From: Zeugodacus cucurbitae
Taxonomy: Eukaryota > Arthropoda > Insecta > Diptera > Tephritidae
DNA: 64,000 nucleotides
Direction: 5' to 3'
NCBI RefSeq assembly: GCF_028554725.1
Contig: NC_071668.1
Location: 78,152,719-78,216,718, forward strand
Positions 11,690 to 22,470 of the stretch are shown here, piece by piece. The notes under the pieces were generated by a model. The model was given only the letters and a program-made list of their open reading frames with translations, had not been told where the DNA came from and did no database searches. Position numbers and translations under genes: made by a program. Position 1 is the first letter of the stretch. Each line of letters starts with the position of its first letter.

Positions 11690-12754
11690 TCAGGGATATC
11701 CGTCGCCAATCTCCGCGACGACTGCCATTTTTTCTTGCAATAGCTCCTTGCCGCTGAAATCAAGTTTGCTTCTGGATATTTCATCAATTTTAATGCCCTT
11801 GACTATATTCCATTTGCCGCGTTGTATTTCCACGGGGAAGGTGAAGAAAATCTCCTTCGGTGTGCCGTAGCTACCATCCGAGGCGACCGTCATCGGAACC
11901 ATTACACCCTGCGGTGTGCCCGTCAACCAATCCCTCATCTGATCGCACAAAGCCTTTGCGGCCGACCACCCCGACGACACTCCACGCGCTGCAATTATAT
12001 CGGCGCCACGCCTGATTACTGCTTCTGACAGTTGAGCTCTAAAAGAAGCCATTTCATCTCCCAAATATTCGGAGAGGCGGTAACTTTTGTTGTTGATGAT
12101 CACACTGGTTATCGAGCAATCCGGGTGCATCGAGTCCGAATGATTGCCCCAGATAATCATATTCTTTATGCTGGTAGCTGGAATTTTTAAATTATACCCA
12201 ATATAACCCACGGCACGGTTGTAATCCAAACGCGCATTTGTGGTAAAATTCTCACGTGGTATGGACGGTGCATGCTCGGCACAAATGTAGCACATGGTAT
12301 TGCAGGGTTCAACGAGCACCACCACCTTGCAGTCTTTGCGTGCAAAAGCATCTAAGCAGAGACCTTGATCTTTCAATATTCTGGAGTTATTTGAGATCAG
12401 CTCAAAACGCTTCATGCCCGGCTGACGTCGTTTGCCGCCCATCAGGAACGCTGCTGAGACATCTTGAAAAGCCACAACCGGATCGCTGGTGGCGATAACG
12501 TCTCGCAACAACGGCAGTGCCGAGTCAATTAATTCCATTCGCAGACCCTCCATTTTTCCTGTCTCCACCGGCAGATCGAATAGATGCAAAATCATGGGCT
12601 GTTTCAAGCCGAATGCCATGCCGCTGGCTATAAATCCGGCCAGTGAGTATGCAACTTGACCGGCTGCACCGGAGATCAGCACACGTATTACTTGCTCCTC
12701 CTTAGTGGTCATTATATGGGTGCTCACGATACTTGGTAGTTGTTTTTTCTCCAA
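11690..12754 (-). CDS. Cytosolic-type malate dehydrogenase paralogue, intronless
   Basis: This is a full-length relative of cytosolic NAD-dependent malate dehydrogenase, the enzyme that interconverts malate and oxaloacetate. The 354-codon frame has the Rossmann loop GAAGQ at residues 29-33 and an NAD-ribose Asp at 60 (HLFD). It has substrate Arg110 and Arg116 (RRQPGMKR), catalytic Asp177 with Arg180 (ARLDYNRA) and catalytic His205 (WGNHS). The C-terminus aligns with the family end (FSGKEL). The normally invariant Asn of the GNPANT motif is Glu149 here (VEPCNT), so activity may be altered. Met15 (codon 12710-12712, MTTKEEQVIRVL) matches the usual family N-terminus better than Met1. Having no intron suggests a retrocopy, and an open frame of this length argues for constraint. 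Such fly paralogues are often testis-biased; that is an inference here. Confidence 0.9.
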   Translation of the reverse strand: MEKKQLPSIVSTHIMTTKEEQVIRVLISGAAGQVAYSLAGFIASGMAFGLKQPMILHLFDLPVETGKMEGLRMELIDSALPLLRDVIATSDPVVAFQDVSAAFLMGGKRRQPGMKRFELISNNSRILKDQGLCLDAFARKDCKVVVLVEPCNTMCYICAEHAPSIPRENFTTNARLDYNRAVGYIGYNLKIPATSIKNMIIWGNHSDSMHPDCSITSVIINNKSYRLSEYLGDEMASFRAQLSEAVIRRGADIIAARGVSSGWSAAKALCDQMRDWLTGTPQGVMVPMTVASDGSYGTPKEIFFTFPVEIQRGKWNIVKGIKIDEISRSKLDFSGKELLQEKMAVVAEIGDGYP

Positions 12755-15565
12755 ATAAACCGATTTTTATTTTCTTTTTTTACAATATTTTTGTTGATGT
12801 AACTTTACGGATTGCTACACAATTCCTTGTAAAGTGAAGTATTAGATCGTTTCAAAAATTATTTGTTTTACAATTACAAGCATTTAATGGAATCGCCTTC
12901 AACATTGCTCCAACCGCATCATCCACAGTAGAGTACAGAAGTGTTGTAGCAATTGCCACAACAACAACAATATTGTGTTGTAATGTCTCATTTCCCTGCC
13001 GCATTTTCGCTGCTGCTTAACGTTGCACGTGAATTGAAATGGAAGCAAATAAATAGTAGTCGCGGCGGCAAAGCAAAGTCAAGCAACTGAAAAAATGTCT
13101 GCAACAACACTTGAAATGCAGCTAAGAGTATTTATTTACGAGCACAATGCTACTATATTTCAATTCAACTCACTATCGTTTGCCGCGGTGGCTGCCACTG
13201 CGGCGCTGCGCCTCTCCTTCACTCGGGTGTTATTTTCGGTAATGTGTAACTTTCCGCTCAACTACTCGCTTTTGCTGCAAGCTGGTTTGCCGCCGTCACC
13301 GCCGCAGCGTTTTCAGCGCAGATTTGCGACATGCCAGCGGGTTTTACACGCTTTTCAAATACTGTTTACTGTTTTTGAATACTTCCTCCTCCGCTTTGCA
13401 GCCATTGTTTTGCGCCGTTGCGCGCTCTGCTGGCGTTCATCAGTCTTGCCTTTCGCTGCATTTACATTTGGCAATGCATACTTTTCGGCTCCTAAGCCGT
13501 GCGCCGCGAATCGCTGGTGTTGCTCGCATATATTTTTCACTGTCAGCTGAGTTGTGAAGTACCGCAGTTTTTGTTGCGCTTGCTTACATTTATATGCCGT
13601 TATTGTTGCCCGTGTTTATTGTTGTGAAAGTTTTTATATTTTGATATGCGCTCGACTTTATTCGTTTGCTCTTTTCCGAGTGACTCCTGTGCACATCTCA
13701 CTTGATTTGCATTCATACATATTTAATTCATGTGCTCTTGGGTGTGTTGCGGCGTCTCTTGCTTGCCCTGGCGCATCCGTGTAATGCATACTTTTTGGCG
13801 CGGCGCACAATACCATACTCGCATGCATGTAATTGTGAAGTTTCTCCTGTTGTTGTTGTGGTTGTTGCTGCCGTATGAATGAGCATACAATTTGACTATT
13901 ATTTATGTTAATGTCTCGTCTGATGCTTGCTTTGCTTTTTTCGCTTGAACTTCCCACGGTCCGCCGGTCCGACTGTCTAGTTGTCTGTTTATTGGCGAGT
14001 CGGTTGCTGCTTCGGATTGCATGCAGCACTCTTCACCAGAAGTGCTGTTTTCGGTTGCCTCGCACTGGTGAATCATCGTCTGCTTCATGAGTTGTTTGTC
14101 CCTTTGGTGGTTGCCGTGTCGGTTAGTTTGCTATGGGTTCACAACAGCGGTCGCCTGGTATTTGTTGTTGTCTCGTTGGCGGTTGCCAAGTTAACGCCAT
14201 ATACAATAACAACAATAAAAACAATGTCGGATGCTGCCACAGCAACAGCAAGCGCGACACACTGGCAGCCAGCAGCCAGCAGCCAACACTGGTGGCAAGT
14301 CCTGTTGCGGCTGTTTGTCCTGCCACTAAACACACACACACACACACACATGTCAACATGTTGGCGGTAACGCGGGATTAATGCGTGAGTGTGTTGATTC
14401 AAATACAAGCGCTGCCGCCACTCTGTGATGCTGACACTTCATCCACCACAACGCCACATTAATTTTATATGTATGCATGTATCTTTATGCTTTTTGTTTT
14501 GTATTTATCTTTGTTCTTTTTCGCAATTCTTTTTTCCTTCCTATGTTTGGCTTTAGTTTTTTTTTAGACGGCAAATGGGTAATTTACAGTTTGGTAAATG
14601 TTTTTCCGCAGCTACATAAAGCATTTGGCGTAATGAGCCAAACGCAACAACAGCAACAAAGTAAACTCTTGTCTGGAAATACAGTGGTGTATCGATTATT
14701 GGATACGTCTACTTTGAGTTAAGCATCGGGAGCACCTGATCTTTTATAAGGGCTTTCGTGATGTCCGTACCATATGTAGACATTGTGTAGACGAAATAAA
14801 ATTTGGTTGCTGAAGAACTACTCAAAAAGGAAGTAATAATTTGAGACAGCAAACCAAATTGCGAATGAGTTCAAGAGATCGGTAGCTAATCGAGTGTAAA
14901 AGAAGAATGGGTTAGTTTAAATCATAAATTTTTATTGATGAATATGGACACCACTCTTGACTCATGTGTGACGCTTATTCACTAAAATATTTTTTTTGTG
15001 TGTTTTCACAGCTTTCACTAATAATTGAGCCATCGTTGTATGGATTTTAACGCAAATGTATTTGCACTTTGGACGTTGGCCCGTCCAAATAAATGTGTAA
15101 TTTATGCATTAGAGAGTGCATAATGCTTTATTCAGCCATACTTAATATTCGCATTTTGCATTGGTGTTCCGTTCATTGGCGGGATTATGTGTTTGTGCCC
15201 TCAGACGTATTATTTATTTTGATATTTTAATATTGCCATGGAAATGTTATGCAATATTTCGCATTCACTATTTATCCAAAGAATGAATAAAACTTTTCAT
15301 GTACAATATACATATCTACATACATGTGTGTAAAGTTTTTGTTTGAATAGTTTTAATTATTTGCTGGTGAACGTGTGAGATTGGATATCAAATTGAAGTT
15401 GGTTGGAGTTTTAATATTGCAGTGACTGCTTTCTTTCTAAAGACTTTTTGTGGTTGTTTATTTGAATTTCGAGCTTAAATTCAAAGTTATTAATTTCACA
15501 GCACATTTTTCTGTGGTCATTAAGTGTCTATTAAAAATGTCAAGGAAATTGAAAAGATCTGAATT
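12755..15565. other. Intergenic stretch upstream of the MDH paralogue
   Basis: I see no supported gene. The stretch from 13.1 to 14.4 kb is richer in GC and holds several overlapping open frames on both strands (for example 13095-13550, 13658-14029, 13981-14370). These are Cys/Leu/Ala-rich or Gln/His-rich and show no domain, so they look like by-products of GTTGCT-type repeats. A CA run lies at 14330-14350. It could include untranslated exons of an unseen gene, but nothing proves that. Confidence 0.45.
14330..14350 (+). repeat. (CA)n microsatellite
   Basis: About ten uninterrupted CA units. They create spurious Thr/His-rich or Val/Cys-rich open frames on both strands around it. Confidence 0.9.
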
Positions 15566-15615
15566 AAAACAAGTAAGGAAGTGCTAAGCTCGTAACCGAA
15601 CATTCGATATCAGTT
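15566..15615 (-). mobile_element. Dispersed repeat family R, isolated tip (minus orientation)
   Basis: The bases AAAACAAGTAAGGAAGTGCT, then AAGCTCG and ACCGAACATT, match the reverse complement of the right tip of copies at 19.6 and 43.2 kb (TTCGGTTGCACCCGAAC, then CCTTACTTGTTT). Only the tip is present. It lies just upstream of the alpha-tubulin pseudogene, and a body fragment of the same family in the same orientation lies downstream at about 16.48 kb. Confidence 0.65.
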
Positions 15616-15715
15616 TGGTAAGCTTCATAACCGGCCAATCCGAACGTCGATAAATTAAATTGTCCAATCTCTTTGTGATTTTTGTGTATATCATTAAATC
15701 ATAAAAACTCAAAAT

Positions 15716-16158
15716 ATGTGAATGGATTTCTATCCATGTCGGTCAAGCTGGTCCAGATTGGTAACGCCTGCTGGGAATTGTACTGCTTGGAGCACAGTAT
15801 CCAGTCTGAAGGCCAGATGCCTTCTGATAAGACTGTCGGTGATTGACTGGTGATGATTCATTCAATACCTACCGGCAAACATGGTCCTCGTGCCGTATTC
15901 GTCGATTTGGAACCCACTGTAGTTGATGGAGTCAGCAGTGGTACCTACCGTCAATTGTTCCACCCTGAACAGTTCGATAAGGAAGACGCTGCCAACAACT
16001 ATGGCTGTGGTCACTACACCATTGGTAAGGAATGCGTCGTTTTCGTTTTGAATCGCATCCGCAAATTGGCCGATCAATGTATTGGTCTGCAAGGTTTCTT
16101 TATCTTCCATTCCGTCGGTGGTGGTACCAGTTTCGGTTTCACTTCCGGACTAACTTAA
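15716..16158 (+). pseudogene. Alpha-tubulin processed pseudogene, 5' third only
   Basis: The region translates, with frame changes, to the alpha-tubulin N-terminus. Recognisable pieces are ISIHVGQAG, then IGNACWELYCLEH, QMPSDKTVG, RAVFVDLEPTVVD, TYRQLFHPEQ, KEDAANNY, GHYTIGKE, RIRKLADQC and GLQGF. Lesions include a damaged start region, a 2-base loss after GQAG, and a deletion at the GGGDDSF region that puts in a TGA. There is a small deletion before KEDAANN and substitutions in the nucleotide-binding Gly loop (GGGTSFGF for GGGTGSGF). Homology stops at about residue 149 of roughly 450, at a TAA (16156-16158). No introns interrupt the 443 bp, which suggests a retrocopy, but no poly(A) tail is seen because the 3' two thirds are missing. 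It is a dead gene. Confidence 0.9.
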
Positions 16159-16479
16159 CGACGAATAACGACAGGTATTTTCTTAGGGACGTCGAAGGAC
16201 TTCAACTTAGTCAAATTCCAAATGAAGGAATATAGGAAGTAGCAAATATGAATCCTTGGTTAAACCATAGTCTCTCTAATGAAAGCGTAATCGGGACGAT
16301 TACTGTAAGGATGATGGCAACATTATAAATCTGTAAATTATATATACATTTAATTATAAATAAAAGAAGGTGGCAGCGCTATCTGCATATTGTTTAGAAT
16401 CTCGCAATTTATTTATCTAATTTTATTACGATAACACACAACGTGACCCTTATAAAATCCACAATAGCATTATACTTTG

Positions 16480-16690
16480 TAGTATTATACATGGTGATTG
16501 GGGAATTCGTGGACCATGTTCCGTATCTGGGGTCTTGAAAATGTATCGTCCGATTTGAACAAATTGGAAATGAGCGATGCCACACATTCAATGTAGTATT
16601 AGTGCATACTTTGTCCTTTCTTTAGCTCTTGATTTATATATTATAGAGTAAAAGAAAAAGCTGGAATCTTAAATCCCCACCCTGTATTAT
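16480..16690 (-). mobile_element. Dispersed repeat family R, body fragment (minus orientation)
   Basis: The words GGGGTCTTGAAAATGTATCG, then GTCCGATTTGAAC, GCGATGCCACAC and ATGTAGTATTAGTGCA parallel 8815-8890 of copy 1 (GGGGCCTTGAAAATTTATGG, GTCCGATTTCGAC, GCGATGCCACAC, ATGTAGTATTTGTGCA). The orientation matches the tip at 15566, so the two could be one old copy split by the tubulin retrocopy. Confidence 0.65.
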
Positions 16691-17365
16691 ATTTTCGGAA
16701 TACTACTTAAATTTTTGGGTTACATATACTTGAAAGAGGATTATTTCCAATTTAAGTAGACTATGCATATAATTTTAATCATAATCAGAAGAGCTCAGCT
16801 GTATTTGTGCTTGAGGATATGTGGCTGTCGCCACCCTCCACTTTTGTTGCTATCATTAAGCTATACATATGTATTTGTATGTATGTGTGTGGAGGATGCG
16901 TAACTGATGCATATCTTTATCTTTGCATGCCCTCAGTTCGTTAACGGTCACCATGGCTCCGCAACACATTATCCACCCCGGATATGTGAACCTTTCCTGC
17001 AACTCATTGGCAGTGCGTCTGCCCACACCATTTCCCCATCGCGATTGTCGTAATTTAACACGCTACAAAAAATTATAGATTGCACTTTCAATTCACTTTC
17101 TTCCGCGCAACCCTCATGCATAGAAGAATTTGCAATTTTAATGCTTTAATTTCAACTTCAGGCGACTTGCAAAAAGCGCTTCAAATGCTTCATATTCGCT
17201 TCACTATCTATGGAACTTCTAATGTCTAAGACACACACGCTGTTAGGGCTGGTGAGTGTCTGCAATTGTAGTCCCATTTCCATTTCTTTTCCTCTTCTCC
17301 ATTGAAGCTGCAATAAATCTAAATTTGTCTTGCTGTGTCAGCGATAATGGTTGCTTGCATTTTTC

Positions 17366-17400
<35 letters not shown>

Positions 17401-18582
17401 ACTCTATACTCTTTAATGGTAGTACTCAGTGATTTAGCAGTGTGATCGATTGTGAGAGTGGCTGTTGGTTAGCTGTGTGCTTGGCTAGTGCGTTCGCTCC
17501 CATTTGTGTGGGTTCTTTCGATTACCCGATGGTTGCCTTCTCGGTAGTGATTAACGGGGGCGTTTTCAGGTTTTTGCATAAGTATGTTAGTGTTAGTGGT
17601 TGTACTTTAAGCAGTAGCAGCAAGTCAATAAAGTGCACTTTATCGAAATGTTGGTGGATGTATGTGAGCTTCCTTGTACATATATGTTTGAGATGTTAGA
17701 AATCTAATGAACCTTAAGTTTAAATTTGCTTTAAGGATATATTACGACTAATCAATGATTTTACATTATGCTGTTACATTTTGTCCGAACGGACATCCCT
17801 AACGTAGGTGTAGAATGTGTTAAAATGTCATTGCTTTCGGCGTTAATCACCAAAATGCATATAATTTCGGTTGAATTAGTTAAGTGCTTTGTAATCTGTA
17901 AATTTTTGCTTTATGCCTCATTTCGTGTCATTACTAATTTATGCGTAATTTAATGGAAAATTTAATTTAAATACATTGATGTTTGTGTGTGAAATTCCAT
18001 TGAAGCCACAGACACTGTTGTATATATGCCACATGCATTGCATGTTTGCACGAAACTATTTGATTTTGAAATTAACAAAATCACTTTTTTTTGTGCCGCA
18101 CATAGACATTAACACTGGTGTTAATAAATATTTACATAATTGCTATGCACTTTGCCAATTACTAATTTAATGAATACGTTATGTGTAATATTAATTATAA
18201 TATATTTGTGCAACAATTTGTCTGCGCGTATAGTCTTTGTTTATTCAAGAGGAATTCCTCAATTAGATTTCATTAATTGAGTGATTGATTAGATTTTATT
18301 GTAATACAATTAATAGTTTGGTTTATTGAAATTTATATGGCAGCTGACTCAACCACTCGGTAAAGCTGAACATTTCACCGGGATAAACTTTTTTTTTAGA
18401 AAGTACTTAAAAAACTGCATATATTGTGTGGAAAGCTCAAAAGCTCGTGTGTTTCAATATAAAGTTGTAGATGACCTTGAGCTTGGGAGCTTTTTATTAC
18501 TTTTGGGATCTTTAAGAAAATATTGTATGAGAGACGTATTCTCTGCTATTACTTATCTATCAGTGGTATTTCTATCTAATTA
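16691..18582. other. Non-coding stretch
   Basis: I see no gene. It contains the (TTG)n run at 17366-17400. Short open frames at 17442-17699, 17768-18170 and 18326-18619 have no domain. Confidence 0.5.
17366..17400 (+). repeat. (TTG)n microsatellite
   Basis: An uninterrupted run of about eleven to twelve TTG units. No coding frame of interest crosses it. Confidence 0.92.
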
Positions 18583-19605
18583 TATTCTCGCAACAAAAGT
18601 TGCTAACAGAGTATTATAGTTTTGTTCACATAACGGTTGTTTGTATGTAAATCATAAAACTAAACGAGTTAGATATAGGGTTATATGTATATACCGAAAT
18701 GATCAGGATGACGAGTTGAAATCCGGATGTTAGTCTGGATAACTTGAGTAAAAATTGAGATATCTTAACGAAACTTGGAACGCGTATTCCTTGGCATCCT
18801 GAGGAGGTTGCTTTCAAAAATGGGGAAAACCGGACCATTGACACGTCCACAAAATGGCGAAAACCAAAAACCTATAAAGTGTCATAACTAAGCCATAAAT
18901 AGGCCATCAAGTTTAAGTTATAAAAGTTATAAAATTTGAAACAAAGGATCGCACTAGGAAGGGGCATATTTGGATACAATTTTTTTGGGGAAGTGGGCGT
19001 GGCCCCGCCCCAAATCGGTTATTTGTATATATCTCACAGACCAATAAAGCTATATAAACCAAACTTTCTGTATAAACCATACAAAGGTTAGGTTGAAAAT
19101 TGAAGCTGCAAAAAATGGGAAATGGGCGTGGCATCGCCCACTTATGGGTCAAAAACCATATCTCATGAACTACTGGACCGATTCGAATGAAATTCGGTAT
19201 ATAACATTTTTTTTACACCCTGATGACATGTGTGGAAAATGGATGAAATCGGTTCACAACTACGACAACTTCCCATATAACTCAATTTTGAAGTCCATCT
19301 GATTCTTTCACTTTATAAGAAATACATAAGGAACCAGTGAAGATAGCGAAATAAAACTTTACACAAATACTGTATATGATCTGTGGCATCACTTGTAAAA
19401 AAATTGTCGAAATCGGACCATAACTTTTCAATGCCCCGGATATTGAATATGAAGAACTCAGTGACACATTGTAACTTTTCACCGAAAATTTCGGTAAATC
19501 TCTCAAGTACTAGTGTGTTTTCTTAATAAAAATATAGAGCTATAAATTACGAGAATATAAAATATTCGGTTGCACCCGAACTTACCCTTTCCTTACTTGT
19601 TTTTA
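18583..19605 (+). mobile_element. Dispersed repeat family R, copy 2 (plus orientation, near full span)
   Basis: The left end carries the palindrome TCTCGCAACAAAAGTTGC followed by AGAGTATTATAGTTTTG, then CATAACGGTTGTTTGTA. Body words include ATCTTAACGAAACTTGGAAC, GTGGGCGTGGCCCCGCCC, GGGCGTGGCATCGCCCACTT, CATATCTCATGAACTACTGG and AAATCGGTTCACAACTACG. The right tip is TATAAAATATTCGGTTGCAC then CCTTACTTGTTT. Copy 3 shares these words in order. No coding frame resembles a transposase or reverse transcriptase, so the roughly 1-kb unit looks non-autonomous or is an extremely decayed remnant. No target duplication is evident. Confidence 0.8.
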
Positions 19606-22132
19606 TTTAAATGTATCATCTTTGGACATATTTGTGTCCTCTTTGTTGCTTTTCTAGAAAGCTCCCATGCTAAATAACTTGTATTCAATCAGTATCTATA
19701 TTTTATACTTAAAAGCACCGTAGGAACCGAACTACTTTCACAGTTTTTACAAATTCATATTTTTCTTGTAATACTTTTTAAATATTGCGCTTGTTCAGCA
19801 GCTCTTATGATATATCTACATAATAGAAATATTGAAGAAAAAAAAAACTCAAATCGAAACGATAAATGTAACCGCATCGACAACTACAAACGACTTGAAT
19901 CGTATTTGCATAGCCAGATTTGCGGTCGAGCATAGACGCCTTAGCATATGCAAATGTTTTCATTGCAAACATATGCGACCACAGAGAGCTTTTATAAACA
20001 AATGCACAGCAAAGGGTCAGCACATACGTCTACAATATAACAGTTAGTATGTAAATATGATTGTATGAAAGTGAATCTTAGGGTTTGCATCAACTTGGAT
20101 TGCAGTATCCATGTGTGTGTGTGTGGGTGTGGGTGTGCGACTGATGCTGGTGTGGTTGCTTGCGTATGCAAATTGTGTCAATTGCATAAAAGAAATGCAA
20201 ACTGCCAACAATAATAACAACATAGTCAACAACCAAGCTGTCAACCCGCCTGCTCATGACACTTCCTACGCCACGCCACGCTGCAAATGCTTTCCAATTT
20301 TCTACGTGAACCATTGTTTTTGCAGCATTTGGTAACATCCATTCTTAGTGTTTGTTAGCCATGTGGGTTATTTTTATACTCAGGGCTTTCTTTTTTATTC
20401 ACCGGTACTACTGCTTCGCACGTCAACCAGAAGCCAAAGCTAACAACTTAATTAATATGCAAACAAAAGACAAATATCGTCCAATGAATGCCCTCACCAG
20501 CACTAACAGAATGACTCATGGGAAACTTCATGGCAGCCTTTAATTGTTACATGTTATTTTAAGAAGGGAAAATGTCGTATGAGTCTCCTAGAAATATAGT
20601 GCAGAGTATGGAACCTAAATATTTTTTTTACATTTTGCCCATTTTTGTTGGTGCCATTGTTTATCGGCTGTATCAAGTTATCGAAATCTCAAAGTATACA
20701 AAATCAGATGAATATTATTCTTCATCTCTGGCTCTTGCTCACAGGTGTCATTCTCACACATACTTATCAATATATTCCTCCATTTTGTATATTGTTTAGT
20801 TGTGGTTTACGAAATTTGAATTTAACTTCTGGCTACAATGAGAATATGTTAGCCTTCTTCCCTCTGTGATATAAATATACATATTATCTCAAATGCCGCA
20901 AAACCACATAGCCTAAGATTTGCATGAAAGAAAGACCGTAATCTGTGATGTGTTGATTTCGTGTTGTCTTGTTGTGGAAGACAAAGTCACATCAACAAGC
21001 AGCGGTGGGTCCTTTAATCCGGGACTGTAGTTGAAGTGCGCTGATACATATTGAAGTTAATTTAAATCCACTCTCCACATTTCTCTTCACTACTCAGTAC
21101 TCAGTATACATGCCTGTGTTGTGTTTGAAGATCGTCTGTCTCCTACCTTACTCCTGACTTTCCACACACTTATTTGCATTTCTCTTTTCTCATCTCTTCA
21201 AACAGCTAACTAACTGCGCATTAATTTGACTGCGTCGCTTTTGTTCCATGTTAGAGTACGTTTTCTCATTTCACTTACATTTAGCCATTCATCATAAGGC
21301 TTTGTCGGCGAAAATTATGCACTGCTTCGTTGAGCTTTACATAGCTTAGCATACGCTTAGGCGCCTCAGCTACTTAATTCAATTCAACTGTGTGAGTATT
21401 TTATTCATGCTTGGCGAAATGAAGTGGAAGCATGCAACAACAAATGTACACACTCGTAAATATGGCGCTGCGAAAGTGAAGGAAAGAACGTACTGTACGA
21501 AGCATAAGTGTGGATTAAGTAGAGAATAATTAACTGAAATGTGACACGAACCCACAGCATAATTGCTCTTCAGGTGTAAGCTCTGGCGAAATAACTTTGT
21601 GGTTATTCACGCATATATTTGCTCACGGGTATATATACCATATAGGTATATTGTAGAGTTCAGCTTAAATATTGGTACATTTCCTTCATGACACTTTATT
21701 TTCTGTTTCTGAGCGAGATCTTCAGCAGGTTGCTTGAATGGTTGAATGAAGTGAAAGAAGTAAATTTTCGAGATTGATGAAAATAACTGAGAAAATAGTT
21801 TAGTACTTCCGATAAGACTCAAATGGTTCCATGTTAGAATCCAAACTCAGTTTACAAGCTAACTAGTTAGTTAAAAAAGGGGGATCATTCGATGGAATTT
21901 GGTAACATTGATTTGGGGTGCCGAAATTTTGAAGGTTTTGGATGAAAATGTTCTTCGTTTTGAACGAACCTTGGCTGTATGATTTTGAATACAAAATCAG
22001 TCACTTAGTTTTCATGCTGTATTCGGTAATATGATGTTCTCTGATCTGAACCGTCTTATTCAACCTTCAATTATTAAATGATATTTGTAAAATATTGTGT
22101 TAATTTTGTGAACTAATCTCAATACTATAATA
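19606..22132. other. Non-coding stretch
   Basis: I see no supported gene. A TG-rich run lies at about 20112-20140. Open frames at 20044-20338 on the minus strand are its translations. Nothing else has recognisable structure. Confidence 0.45.
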
Positions 22133-22470
22133 ATGTCAGCCTTGAAACGCAGAATCAGGTGCTACTATGGACTGAGTAGGCAATTGAAAAGTAAAGACCT
22201 CTATCAACGAACAAATACTAAACTCTACAAGTCCCTCATCATTCCCGTCCTATTTTATGGTGCAGAAGCGTGGACGGTGTCAACATCCGATGAGACGGCA
22301 CTAGGAGTTTTCGAGAGAAAGGTTTTGCGGAAGATTTATGGTCCCTTAAACATTGGCAACGGCGAATACCGCAGAAGATGGAATGATGAGCTGTATGTGT
22401 TATTCGACATAAAAAGACAGCGGCTACGCTGGCTAGGTCATGTTGTCTACGCCAGTCAAGAAGATGAGAA
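22133..22470 (+). mobile_element. Non-LTR retrotransposon 3' fragment (RTE-like reverse transcriptase tail), copy 1
   Basis: The frame encodes the region after the reverse-transcriptase catalytic core that is typical of RTE-like endonuclease/reverse-transcriptase proteins. It shows LYKSLIIPVLFYGAEAWT, VFERKVLRKIYGPL, YRRRWNDELY and RQRLRWLGHVV. The catalytic YXDD part is absent, so this is a 5'-truncated insertion. Compared with the minus-strand copy at 27.2-27.5 kb it lacks about eight residues between LYVLFD and IKRQRLRW. It then jumps from GHVV directly to the element's 3' end (TACGCCAGTCAAGAAGA), an internal deletion of more than 200 bp. It is not functional. Confidence 0.85.

Noticed and set aside
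13095..14370. Cluster of overlapping open frames of 60-150 codons on both strands
   Set aside because: Cys/Leu/Ala- or Gln-rich composition without domains, and no splice-compatible partners. The GC-richer, repeat-driven sequence explains the openness.
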